In this document: piece by piece, positions 14,201 to 28,415 of the stretch | How the letters are laid out: each line of letters starts with the position of its first letter | How positions within the stretch are numbered: position 1 is the stretch's first letter | Assembly: GCA_964019165.1 (NCBI GenBank) | Contig: OZ025281.1 | Coordinates: 6,357,799-6,421,798, forward strand | From: Mastigias papua | Taxonomy: Eukaryota; Cnidaria; Scyphozoa; Rhizostomeae; Mastigiidae | Direction: 5' to 3' | Length of the DNA stretch: 64,000 nt | Notes under the pieces: generated by a model | Told to the model about the DNA's origin: nothing | Database searches by the model: none | The model's input: only the letters and a program-made list of their open reading frames with translations | Position numbers and translations under genes: made by a program

Positions 14201-17200
14201 ATCTATGATTGCACCGATGTCAGTAGTTTAGCCAACGTTTCCTACTCAAATTAGCTTTGGTTATCAGTATGACTCTACATGAGGGCTTAAAGTGCTTTAG
14301 ATATGCTCAAACTGACAATACCATGCAAGAGTGCTATTTCATTCTACATTCTTGTGATGTACCGCCAACACATAATCTAAGCGTGTTTCTACAAGGACTC
14401 TAGCAGTATTAACATCATATGACTATTACAACCATAGTCATTGCTCTACTTTCAGTGTTTGCACACTTACGTAGTTTAGGCCTACTACAAGCAATAACAC
14501 AGTTTGCATATACTGTTGTATGATTGAAATTGAGTACAATAGCAACAAAGCCATGCATTAAACAGCTTTTACAGCTATGATTGCACCGATGTCAGTAGTT
14601 TAGTCAACGTTTCCTACTCAAATTAGCTTTGGTAATCACTATTACACTACATATGGGCTTAAAGTGCTGTATATATGCTCAAACTGACAATACCATGCAA
14701 GAGTACTATATCATTCTAAGTTCTTATGATGTACCGCGAAAACCTCATCTAAGTTTGTTTCTACAAGGAATCTAGCAGTTTTAACATCATATGACTATTA
14801 CAACCATAGTCATTGCTCTACTTTCAGTGTTTGCACACTTACATAGTTTAGGCCTATTACAAGCAATAACACAGTTTGCATATACTGTTGTATGATTGAA
14901 ATTGAGTACAATAGCAACAAAGCCATGCATTAAACAACTTTTACATCTATGATTGCACCGATGTCAGTAGTTTAGCCAACGTTTCCTACTCAAATTAGCT
15001 TTGGTTATCAGCATGACACTACATGAGGGCTTAAAGTGCTTTAGATATGCTCAAACTGACAATACCATGCAAGAGTGCTATTTCATTCTACATTCTTGTG
15101 ATGTACCGCCAACACATAATCTAAGCGTGTTTCTACAAGGACTCTAGCAGTATTAACATCATATGACTATTACAACCATAGTCATTGCTCTACTTTCAGT
15201 GTTTGCACACTTACGTAGTTTAGGCCTACTACAAGCAATAACACAGTTTGCATATACTGTTGTATGATTGAAATTGAGTACAATAGCAACAAAGCCATGC
15301 ATTAAACAGCTTTTACAGCTATGATTGCACCGATGTCAGTAGTTTAGGCAACGTTTCCTACTCAAATTAGCTTTGGTTATCACTATGACACTACATGAGG
15401 GCTTAAAGTGCTTTAGATATGCTCAAACTGACAATACCATGGAAGAATGCTTTTTCATTCTACATTCTTGTGATGTACTGCCAACACATAATCTAAGCGT
15501 GTTTCTACAAGGAATCTAGCAGTATTAACATCATATGACTATTACAACCATAGTCATTGCTCTACTTTCAGTGTTTGCACACTTATGTACTTTAGGCCTA
15601 TTACAAGCAATAACACAGTTTGCATATACTGTTGTATGATTGAAATTGAGTACAATAGCAACAAAGCCATGCATTAAACAACTTTTACATCTATGATTGC
15701 ACCGATGTCAGTAGTTTAGCCAACGTTTCCTACTCAAATTAGCTTTGGTTATCAGTATGACTCTACATGAGGGCTTAAAGTGCTTTAGATATGCTCAAAC
15801 TGACAATACCATGCAAGAGTGCTATTTCATTCTACATTCTTGTGATGTACCGCCAACACATAATCTAAGCGTGTTTCTACAAGGACTCTAGCAGTATTAA
15901 CATCATATGACTATTACAACCATAGTCATTGCTCTACTTTCAGTGTTTGCACACTTACGTAGTTTAGGCCTACTACAAGCAATAACACAGTTTGCATATA
16001 CTGTTGTATGATTGAAATTGAGTACAATAGCAACAAAGCCATGCATTAAACAGCTTTTACAGCTATGATTGCACCGATGTCAGTAGTTTAGTCAACGTTT
16101 CCTACTCAAATTAGCTTTGGTAATCACTATTACACTACATATGGGCTTAAAGTGCTGTATATATGCTCAAACTGACAATACCATGCAAGAGTACTATTTC
16201 ATTCTAAGTTCTTATGATGTACCGCGAAAACCTCATCTAAGTTTGTTTCTACAAGGAATCTAGCAGTTTTAACATCATATGACTATTACAACCATAGTCA
16301 TTGCTCTACTTTCAGTGTTTGCACACTTATGTACTTTAGGCCTATTACAAGCAATAACACAGTTTGCATATACTGTTGTATGATTGAAATTGAGTACAAT
16401 AGCAACAAAGCCATGCATTAAAGAGATTTTACATCTATGATTGCACCGATGTCAGTAGTTTAGCAAACGTTTCCTACTCAAATTAGCTTTGGTTATCAGT
16501 ATGACACTACATGAGGGCTTAAAGTGCTTTAGATATGCTCAAACTGACAATACCATGCAAGAGTGCTATTTCATTCTACATTCTTGTGATGTACTGGCAA
16601 CACATAATCTAAGCGTGTTTCTACAAGGAATCTAGCAGTATTAACATCATATGACTATTACAACCATAGTCATTGCTCTACTTTCAGTGTTTGCACACTT
16701 ACGTAGGTTAGGCCCACTACAAGCAATAACACAGTTTGCATATACTGTTGTATGATTGAAATTGAGTACAATAGCAACAAAGCCATGCATTAAACAGCTT
16801 TTACAGCTATGATTGCACCGATGTCAGTAGTTTAGCCAACGTTTCCTACTCAAATTAGCTTTGGTTATCACTATTACACTACATATGGGCTTAAAGTGCT
16901 GTATATATGCTCAAACTGACAATACCATGCAAGAGTACTATTTCATTCTAAGTTCTTGTGATGTACCGCCAAAACCTCATCTAAGTTTGTTTCTACAAGG
17001 AATCTAGCAGTATTAACATCATATGACTATTACAACCATAGTCATTGCTCTACTTTCAGTGTTTGCACACTTATGTACTTTAGGCCTATTACAAGCAATA
17101 ACACAGTTTGCATATACTGTTGTATGATTGAAATTGAGTACAATAGCAACAAAGCCATGCATTAAACAACTTTTACATCTATGATTGCACCGATGTCAGT

Positions 17201-18290
17201 AGTTTAGCCAACGTTTCCTACTGAAATTAGCTTTGGTTATCACTATGACACTACATGAGGGCTTAAAGTGCTTTAGATATGCTCAAACTGACAATACCAT
17301 GGAAGAATGCTTTTTCATTCTACATTCTTGTGATGTACTGCCAACACATAATCTAAGCGTGTTTCTACAAGGAATCTAGCAGTATTAACATCATATGACT
17401 ATTACAACCATAGTCATTGCTCTACTTTCAGTGTTTGCACACTTATGTACTTTAGGCCTATTACAAGCAATAACACAGTTTGCATATACTTTTGTATGAT
17501 TGAAATTGAGTACAATAGCAACAAAGCCATGCATTAAACAACTTTTACATCTATGATTGCACCGATGTCAGTAGTTTAGCCAACGTTTCCTACTCAAATT
17601 AGCTTTGGTTATCAGTATGACTCTACATGAGGGCTTAAAGTGCTTTAGATATGCTCAAACTGACAATACCATGCAAGAGTGCTATTTCATTCTACATTCT
17701 TGTGATGTACCGCCAACACATAATCTAAGCGTGTTTCTACAAGGACTCTAGCAGTATTAACATCATATGACTATTACAACCATAGTCATTGCTCTACTTT
17801 CAGTGTTTGCACACTTACGTAGTTTAGGCCTACTACAAGCAATAACACAGTTTGCATATACTGTTGTATGATTGAAATTGAGTACAATAGCAACAAAGCC
17901 ATGCATTAAACAGCTTTTACAGCTATGATTGCACCGATGTCAGTAGTTTAGTCAACGTTTCCTACTCAAATTAGCTTTGGTAATCACTATTACACTACAT
18001 ATGGGCTTAAAGTGCTGTATATATGCTCAAACTGACAATACCATGCAAGAGTACTATTTCATTCTAAGTTCTTATGATGTACCGCGAAAACCTCATCTAA
18101 GTTTGTTTCTACAAGGAATCTAGCAGTTTTAACATCATATGACTATTACAACCATAGTCATTGCTCTACTTTCAGTGTTTGCACACTTATGTACTTTAGG
18201 CCTATTACAAGCAATAACACAGTTTGCATATACTGTTGTATGATTGAAATTGAGTACAATAGCAACAAAGCCATGCATTAAAGAGATTTT
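11211..18290. repeat. Recurrent variant monomer marking 5- and 9-monomer spacing
   Basis: The variant taaagagattttacatc starts at 11211, 13071, 16419 and 18279. The spacings are 1,860, 3,348 and 1,860 bp, which are 5, 9 and 5 monomers exactly. A second marker, catggaagaatgc, lies at 13950, 15438, 17298 and 19530, spaced 4, 5 and 6 monomers apart. The unequal spacings indicate several rounds of amplification with different unit lengths. Confidence 0.75.
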
Positions 18291-18974
18291 ACATCTATGA
18301 TTGCACCGATGTCAGTAGTTTAGCAAACGTTTCCTACTCAAATTAGCTTTGGTTATCAGTATGACACTACATGAGGGCTTAAAGTGCTTTAGATATGCTC
18401 AAACTGACAATACCATGCAAGAGTGCTATTTCATTCTACATTCTTGTGATGTACTGGCAACACATAATCTAAGCGTGTTTCTACAAGGAATCTAGCAGTA
18501 TTAACATCATATGACTATTACAACCATAGTCATTGCTCTACTTTCAGTGTTTGCACACTTACGTAGGTTAGGCCCACTACAAGCAATAACACAGTTTGCA
18601 TATACTGTTGTATGATTGAAATTGAGTACAATAGCAACAAAGCCATGCATTAAACAGCTTTTACAGCTATGATTGCACCGATGTCAGTAGTTTAGCCAAC
18701 GTTTCCTACTCAAATTAGCTTTGGTTATCACTATTACACTACATATGGGCTTAAAGTGCTGTATATATGCTCAAACTGACAATACCATGCAAGAGTACTA
18801 TTTCATTCTAAGTTCTTGTGATGTACCGCCAAAACCTCATCTAAGTTTGTTTCTACAAGGAATCTAGCAGTATTAACATCATATGAATATTACAACCATA
18901 GTCATTGCTCTACTTTCAGTGTTTGCACACTTATGTACTTTAGGCCTATTACAAGCAATAACACAGTTTGCATA
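15255..18974. repeat. Tandem pair of 5-monomer (1,860-bp) higher-order units
   Basis: Segments of about 15255-17114 and 17115-18974 are near copies at 1,860-bp offset. Shared variants include gtactggcaacac (near 16594 and 18454), ctctacatgaggg (near 15760 and 17620) and the taaagagatt monomer. Differences are few, for example atgaatattac near 18883 against atgactattac in the first unit. The match fails in the monomer after 18975. Confidence 0.75.
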
Positions 18975-21900
18975 TACTGTTGTATGATTGAAATTGAGTA
19001 CAATAGCAACAAAGCCATGCATTAAACAACTTTTACATCTATGATTGCACCGATGTCAGTAGTTTAGCCAACGTTTCCTACTCAAATTAGCTTTGGTTAT
19101 CAGCATGACACTACATGAGGGCTTAAAGTGCTTTAGATATGCTCAAACTGACAATACCATGCAAGAGTGCTATTTCATTCTACATTCTTGTGATGTACCG
19201 CCAACACATAATCTAAGCGTGTTTCTACAAGGAATCTAGCAGTATTAACATCATATGACTATTACAACCATAGTCATTGCTCTACTTTCAGTGTTTGCAC
19301 ACTTACGTAGTTTAGGCCTACTACAAGCAATAACACAGTTTGCATATACTGTTGTATGATTGAAATTGAGTACAATAGCAACAAAGCCATGCATTAAACA
19401 GCTTTTACAGCTATGATTGCACCGATGTCAGTAGTTTAGGCAACGTTTCCTACTCAAATTAGCTTTGGTTATCACTATGACACTACATGAGGGCTTAAAG
19501 TGCTTTAGATATGCTCAAACTGACAATACCATGGAAGAATGCTTTTTCATTCTACATTCTTGTGATGTACTGCCAACACATAATCTAAGCGTGTTTCTAC
19601 AAGGAATCTAGCAGTATTAACATCATATGACTATTACAACCATAGTCATTGCTCTACTTTCAGTGTTTGCACACTTATGTGCTTTAGGCCTATTACAAGC
19701 AATAACACAGTTTGCATATACTGTTGTATGATTGAAATTGAGTACAATAGCAACAAAGCCATGAATTAAACAGCTTTTACAGCTATGATTGCACCGATGT
19801 CAGTAGTTTAGCCAACGTTTCCTACTCAAATTAGCTTTGGTTATCACTATTACACTACATATGGGCTTAAAGTGCTTTAGATATGCTCAACCTGACAATA
19901 CCATGCAAGAGTGCTATTTTATTTTACAGTCTTGTGATGTACCGCCAAAACCTAATCTAAATTTGTTTCTACAAGGAATCTAGCAGTATTAACATCATAT
20001 GACTATTACAACCATAGTCATTGCTCTACTTTCAGTGTTTGCACACTTACGTAGTTTAGGCCTACTACAAGCAATAACACAGTTTGCATATACTGTTGTA
20101 TGATTGAAATTGAGTACAATAGCAACAAAGCCATGCATTAAACAGCTTTTACAGCTATGATTGCACCGATGTCAGTAGTTTAGCCAACGTTTCCTACTCA
20201 AATTAGCTTTGGTTATCACTATTACACTACATATGGGCTTAAAGTGCTTTAGATATGCTCAAACTGACAATACCATGTAAAAGTGCTATTTCATTCTACA
20301 TTCTTGTGATGTACTGCCAACACATAATCTAAGCGTGTTTCTACAAGGAATCTAGCAGTATTAACATCATATGACTATTACAACCATAGTCATTGCTCTA
20401 CTTTCAGTGTTTGCACACTTACGTAGTTTAGGCCTACTAGAAGCAATAACACAGTTTGCATATACTGTTGTATGATTGAAATTGAGTACAATAGCAACAA
20501 AGCCATACATTAAACAGCTTTTACAGCTATGATTGCACCGATGTCAGTAGTTTAGCAAACGTTTCCTACTCAAATTAGCTTTGGTTATCACTATTACACT
20601 ACATATGGGCTTAATGTGCTTTAGATATGCTCAAACTGACAATACCATGCAAGAGTGCTATTTCATTCTACATTCTTGTGATGTACTGCCAACACATAAT
20701 CTAAGCGTGTTTCTACAAGGAATCTAGCAGTATTAACATTATATGACTATTACAACCATAGTCATTGCTCTACTTTCAGTGTTTGCACACTTACGTAGTT
20801 TAGGCCTACTACAAGCAATAACACAGTTTGCATATACTGTTGTATGATTGAAATTGAGTACAATAGCAACAAAACCATGCATTAAACAGCTTTTACAGCT
20901 ATGATTGCACCGATGTCAGTAGTTTAGCCAACGTTTCCTACTCAAATTAGCTTTGGTTATCACTATTACACTACATGAGGGCTTAAAGTGCTTTAGATAT
21001 GCTCAAACTGACAATACCATGCAAGAGTGCTATTTCATTCTACATTCTTGTGATGTACTGCCAACACATAATCTAAGCGTGTTTCTACAAGGAATCTAGC
21101 AGTATTAACATCATATGACTATTAAAAGCATAGTCATTGCTCTACTTTCAGTGTTTGCACACTTACGTAGTTTAGGCCTACTACAAGCAATAACACAGTT
21201 TGCATATACTGTTGTATGATTGAAATTGAGTACAATAGCAACAAAGCCACGCATTAAACAGCTTTTACAGCTATGATTGCACCGATGTCAGTAGTTTAGC
21301 AAACGTTTCCTACTCAAATTAGCTTTGGTTATCAGTATGACACTACATGAGGGCTTAAAGTGCTTTAGATATGCTCAAACTGACAATACCATGCAAGAGT
21401 GCTATTTCATTCTACATTCTTGTAATGTACTGCCAACACATAATCTAAGCGTGTTTCTACAAGGAATCTAGCAGTATTAACATTATATGACTATTACAAC
21501 CATAGTCATTGCTCTACTTTCAGTGTTTGCACACTTACGTAGTTTAGGCCTACTACAAGCAATAACACAGTTTGCATATACTGTTGTATGATTGAAATTG
21601 AGTACAATAGCAACAAAGCCATGCATTAAACAGCTTTTACAGCTATGATTGCACCGATGTCAGTAGTTTAGGCAACGTTTCCTACTCAAATTAGCTTTGG
21701 TTATCAGTATGACACTACATGAGGGCTTAAAGTGCTTTAGATATGCTCAAACTGACAATACCATGCAAGAGTGCTATTTCATTCTACATTCTTGTGATGT
21801 ACTGCCAACACATAATCTAAGCGTGTTTCTACAAGGAATCTACCAGTATTAACATCATATGACTATTACAACCATAGTCATTGCTCTACTTTCAGTGTTT

Positions 21901-24109
21901 GCACACTTACGTAGTTTAGGCCTACTACAAGCAATAACACAGTTTGCATATACTGTTGTATGATTGAAATTGAGTACAATAGCAACAAAGCCATGCATTA
22001 CACAGCTTTTACAGCTATGATTGCACCGATGTCAGTAGTTTAGGCAACGTTTCCTACTCACATTAGCTTTTGTTATCACTATTACACTACATATGGGCTT
22101 AAAGTGCTGTATATATGCTCAAACTGACAATACCATGCAAGAGTACTATTTCATTCTAAGTTCTTGTGATGTACCGCCAAAACCTCATCTAAGTTTGTTT
22201 CTACAAGGAATCTAGCCGTTTTAACATCATATGCATATAATAGTCATGGTCATTGCTCTACTTTCAGTGTTTGCACACTTATGTACTTTAGGCCTATTAC
22301 AAGCAATAACACAGTTTGCATATACTGTTGTATGATTGAAATTGAGTACAATACCAACAAAGCCATGCATTAAACAGCTTTTACAGCTATGATTGCACCG
22401 ACGTCAGTAGTTTAGCCAACGTTTCCTACTCAAATTAGCTTTGGTTATCACTATTACACTACATATGGGCTTAAAGTGCTTTAGATATGCTCAAACTGAC
22501 AATACCATGCAAGAGTGCTATTTCATTCTACATTCTTGTGATGTACTGCCAACACATAATCTAAGCGTGTTTCTACAAGGAATCTACCAGTATTAACAAC
22601 ATATAACTATTACAACCATAGTCATTGCTCTACTTTCAGTGTTTGCACACTTACGTAGTTTAGGCCTACTACAAGCAATAACACAGTTTGCATATACTGT
22701 TGTATGATTGAAATTGAGTACAATAGCAACAAAGCCATGCATTAAACAGCTTTTACAGCTATGATTGCACCGATGTCAGTAGTTTAGCCAACGTTTCCTA
22801 TTCAAATTAGCTTTGGTTATCAGTATGACACTACATGAGGGCTTAAAGTGCTTTAGATATGCTCAAACTGACAATACCATGTAAAAGTGCTATTTCATTC
22901 TACATTCTTTTGATATACTGCCAACACATAATCTAAGCGTGTTTCTACAAGGAATCTAGCAGTATTAACATCATATGACTATTACAACCATAGTCATTGC
23001 TCTACTTTCAGTGTTTGCACACTTACGTAGTTTAGGCCTATTACAAGCAATAACACAGTTTGCATATACTGTTGTATGATTGAAATTGAGTACAATAGCA
23101 ACAAAGCCATGCATTAAGCAACTTTTACATCTATGATTGCACCGATGTCAGTAGTTTAGCAAACGTTCCCTACTCAAATTAGCTTTGGTTATCACTATTA
23201 CACTACATGAGGGCTTAAAGTGCTTTAGATATGCTCAAACTGACAATACCATGCAAGGGTGCTATTTCATTTTACATTCTTGTGATGTACTGCCAACACA
23301 TAATCTAAGCGTGTTTCTACAAGGAATCTAGCAGTATTAACATCATATGACTATTACAACCATAGTCATTGCTCTACTTTCAGTGTTTGCACACTTACGT
23401 AGTTTAGGCCTACTACAAGCAATAACACAGTTTGCATATACTGTTGTATGATTGAAATTGAGTACAATAGCAACAAAGCCATGCATTAAACAGCTTTTAC
23501 AGCTATGATTGCACCGATGTCAGTAGTTTAGCCAACGTTTCCTACTCAAATTAGCTTTTGTTATCACTATTACACTACATGAGGGCTTAAAGTGCTTTAG
23601 ATATGCTCAAACTGACAATACCATGCAAGAGTGCTATTTCATTCTACATTCTTGTGATGTACTGCCAACACATAATCTAAGCGTGTTTCTACAAGGAATC
23701 TACCAGTATTAACAACATATGACTATTACAACCATAGTCATTGCTCTACTTTCAGTGTTTGCACACTTACGTAGTTTAGGCCTACTACAAGCAATAACAC
23801 AGTTTGCATATACTGTTGTATGATTGAAATTGAGTACAATAGCAACAAAGCCATGCATTAAACAGCTTTTACAGCTATGATTGCACCGATGTCAGTAGTT
23901 TAGCCAACGTTTCCTATTCAAATTAGCTTTGGTTATCAGTATGACACTACATGAGGGCTTAAAGTGCTTTAGATATGCTCAAACTGACAATACCATGTAA
24001 AAGTGCTATTTCATTCTACATTCTTTTGATATACTGCCAACACATAATCTAAGCGTGTTTCTACAAGGAATCTAGCAGTATTAACAACATATGACTATTA
24101 CAACCATAG

Positions 24110-27100
24110 TCATTGCTCTACTTTCAGTGTTTGCACACTTATGTAGGTTAGGCCTACTACAAGCAATAACACAGTTTGCATATACTGTTGTATGATTGAA
24201 ATTGAGTACAATAGCAACAAATCCATGCATTAAACAGCTTTTACAGCTATGATTGCACCGATGTCAGTAGTTTAGCAAACGTTTCCTACTCAAATTAGCT
24301 TTGGTTATCACTATTACACTACATGAGGGCTTAAAGTGCTTTAGATATGCTCAAACTGACAACACCATGCAAGAGTGCTATGTCATTCTAAGGTCTTGTG
24401 ATGTACCGCCAAAACCTCATCTAAGTTTGTTTCTACAAGGAATCTAGCAGTTTTAACATCATATGAATATTACAGGCATGGTCATTGCTCTACTTTCAGT
24501 GTTTGCACACTTATGTACTTTGGCCTATTACAAGCAATAACACAGTTTGCATATACTGTTGTATGATTTAAATTGAGTACAATAGCAACAAAGCCATGCA
24601 TTAAACAACTTTTACATCTATGATTGCACCGATGTCAGTAGTTTAGCCAACGTTTCCTACTCAAATTAGCTTTGGTTATCACTATGACACTACATAAGGG
24701 CTTAAAGTGCTTTAGATATGCTCAAACTGACAACAGCATGCAAGAGTGCTATATCATTCTACGTTCTTGTGATGTACTGCCAACACATAATCTAAGCGTT
24801 TTTCTACCAGGGATCTAGCAGTATTAACATCATATGACTATTACAACCATAGTCATTGCTCTACTTTCAGTGTTTGCACACTTACGTAGTTTAGGCCTAT
24901 TACAAGCAATAACACAGTTTGCATATACTGTTGTATGATTTAAATTGAGTACAATAGCAACAAAGCCATGCATTAAACAGCTTATACAGCTATGATTGCA
25001 CCGATGTCAGTAGTTTAGCCAACGTTTCCTACTCAAATTAGCTTTGGTTATCACTATTACACTACATAAGGTCTTAAAGTGCTTTAGATATGCTCAAACT
25101 GACAATACCATGCAAGAGTGTGATATCATTCTACGTTCTTGTGATGTACTGCCAACACATAATCTAAGCGTGTTTCTACAAGGGATCTAGCAGTATTAAC
25201 ATCATATGACTATTACAACCATAGTCATTGCTCTACTTTCAGTGTTTGCACACTTACGTAGTTTAGGCCTATTACAAGCAATAACACAGTTTGCATATAC
25301 TGTTGTATGATTGAAATTGAGTACAATAGCAACACAGCCATGCATTAAACAAATTTTACATCTATTATTGCACCGATGTCAGTAGTTTAGCCAACGTTTC
25401 CTACTCAAATTAGCTTTGGTTATCACTATTACACTACATATGGGCTTTAAGTGCTGTATATATGCTCAAACTGACAACACCATGCAAGAGTGCTATTTCA
25501 GTCTAAGTTCTTGTGATGTACCGCCAAAACCTCATCTAAGTTTGTTTCTACAAGGAATCTAGCAGTTTTAACATCATATGAATATTACAGCCATGGTCAT
25601 TGCTCTACTTTCAGTGTTTGCACACTTATGTAGGTTAGGCCTACTACAAGCAATAACACAGTTTGCATATACTGTTGTATGATTGAAATTGAGTACAATA
25701 GCAACAAAGCCATGCATTAAACAGCTTATACAGCTATGATTGCACCGATGTCAGTAGTTTAGCCAACGTTTCCTACTCAAATTAGCTTTGGTTATCACTA
25801 TTACACTACATATGGGCTTAAAGTGCTGTATATATGCTCAAACTGACAATACCATGCAAGAGTGCTATTTCATTCTACATTCTTGTGATGTACTGTCAAC
25901 ACATAATCTAAGCGTGTTTCTACAAGGAATCTAGCAGTATTAACAACATATGACTATTACAACCATAGTCATTGCTCTACTTTCAGTGTTTGCACACTTA
26001 TGTAGGTTAGGCCTACTACAAGCAATAACACAGTTTGCATATACTGTTGTATGATTTAAATTGAGTACAATAGCAACAAAGCCATGCATTAAACAGCTTA
26101 TACAGCTATGATTGCACCGATGTCAGTAGTTTAGCCAACGTTTCCTACTCAAATTAGCTTTGGTTATCACTATTACACTACATAAGGTCTTAAAGTGCTT
26201 TAGATATGCTCAAACTGACAACACCATGCAAGAGTACTATTTCATTCTAAGTTCTTGTGATGTACCGCCAAAGCCTCATCTCAGTTTGTTTCTACAAGGA
26301 ATCTAGCAGTTTTAACATCATATGACTATTACAAGCATAGTCATTGCTCTACTTTCAGTGTTTGCACACTTATGTACTTTAGGCCTATTACAAGCAATAA
26401 CACAGTTTGCATATACTGTTGTATGATTTAAATTGAGTACAATAGCAACAAATCCATGCATTAAACATCTTTTACATCTATGATTGCACCGATGTCAGTA
26501 GTTTAGCCAACGTTTCCTACTCAAATTAGCTTTGGTTATCACTATTACACTATATATGGGCTTTAAGTGCTGTATATATGCTCAAACTGACAACACCATG
26601 CAAGAGTGCTATTTCATTCTAAGTTCTTGTGATGTACCGCCAAAACCTCATCTAAGTTTGTTTCTACAAGGAATCTAGCAGTTTTAACATCATATGAATA
26701 TTACAGCCATGGTCATTGCTCTACTTTCAGTGTTTGCACACTTATGTAGGTTAGGCCTACTACAAGCAATAACACAGTTTGCATATACTGTTGTATGATT
26801 GAAATTGAGTACAATAGCAACAAAGCCATGCATTAAACAGCTTATACAGCTATGATTGCACCGATGTCAGTAGTTTAGCCAACGTTTCCTACTCAAATTA
26901 GCTTTGGTTATCACTATTACACTACATATGGGCTTAAAGTGCTGTATATATGCTCAAACTGACAATACCATGCAAGAGTGCTATTTCATTCTACATTCTT
27001 GTGATGTACTGCCAACACATAATCTAAGCGTGTTTCTACAAGGAATCTAGCAGTATTAACAACATATGACTATTACAACCATAGTCATTGCTCTACTTTC

Positions 27101-28415
27101 AGTGTTTGCACACTTATGTAGGTTAGGCCTACTACAAGCAATAACACAGTTTGCATATACTGTTGTATGATTGAAATTGAGTACAATAGCAACAAATCCA
27201 TGCATTAAACAGCTTTTACAGCTATGATTGCACCGATGTCAGTAGTTTAGCAAACGTTTCCTACTCAAATTAGCTTTGGTTATCACTATTACACTACATG
27301 AGGGCTTAAAGTGCTTTAGATATGCTCAAACTGACAACACCATGCAAGAGTGCTATGTCATTCTAAGGTCTTGTGATGTACCGCCAAAACCTCATCTAAG
27401 TTTGTTTCTACAAGGAATCTAGCAGTTTTAACATCATATGAATATTACAGGCATGGTCATTGCTCTACTTTCAGTGTTTGCACACTTATGTACTTTGGCC
27501 TATTACAAGCAATAACACAGTTTGCATATACTGTTGTATGATTTAAATTGAGTACAATAGCAACAAAGCCATGCATTAAACAACTTTTACATCTATGATT
27601 GCACCGATGTCAGTAGTTTAGCCAACGTTTCCTACTCAAATTAGCTTTGGTTATCACTATTACACTACATAAGGGCTTAAAGTGCTTTAGATATGCTCAA
27701 ACTGACAACAGCATGCAAGAGTGCTATATCATTCTACGTTCTTGTGATGTACTGCCAACACATAATCTAAGCGTTTTTCTACAAGGGATCTAGCAGTATT
27801 AACATCATATGACTATTACAACCATAGTCATTGCTCTACTTTCAGTGTTTGCACACTTACGTAGTTTAGGCCTATTACAAGCAATAACACAGTTTGCATA
27901 TACTGTTGTATGATTTAAATTGAGTACAATAGCAACAAAGCCATGCATTAAACAGCTTATACAGCTATGATTGCACCGATGTCAGTAGTTTAGCCAACGT
28001 TTCCTACTCAAATTAGCTTTGGTTATCACTATTACACTACATAAGGTCTTAAAGTGCTTTAGATATGCTCAAACTGACAATACCATGCAAGAGTGTGATA
28101 TCATTCTACGTTCTTGTGATGTACTGCCAACACATAATCTAAGCGTGTTTCTACAAGGGATCTAGCAGTATTAACATCATATGACTATTACAACCATAGT
28201 CATTGCTCTACTTTCAGTGTTTGCACACTTACGTAGTTTAGGCCTATTACAAGCAATAACACAGTTTGCATATACTGTTGTATGATTGAAATTGAGTACA
28301 ATAGCAACACAGCCATGCATTAAACAAATTTTACATCTATTATTGCACCGATGTCAGTAGTTTAGCCAACGTTTCCTACTCAAATTAGCTTTGGTTATCA
28401 CTATTACACTACATA
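24110..28415. repeat. Duplicated 1.3-kb satellite segment at 8-monomer spacing
   Basis: About 24110-25440 and 27085-28415 match at an offset of 2,975 bp (8 x 372 minus 1). Shared rare variants include aacaaatccatgc, tctaaggtcttgtg, the 1-bp deletion tactttggcctatt, a cataaggtctt monomer and aacacagccatgc. The shared deletion also explains the one-base shortfall. Monomers here are more diverged from the left-edge type. Confidence 0.7.
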
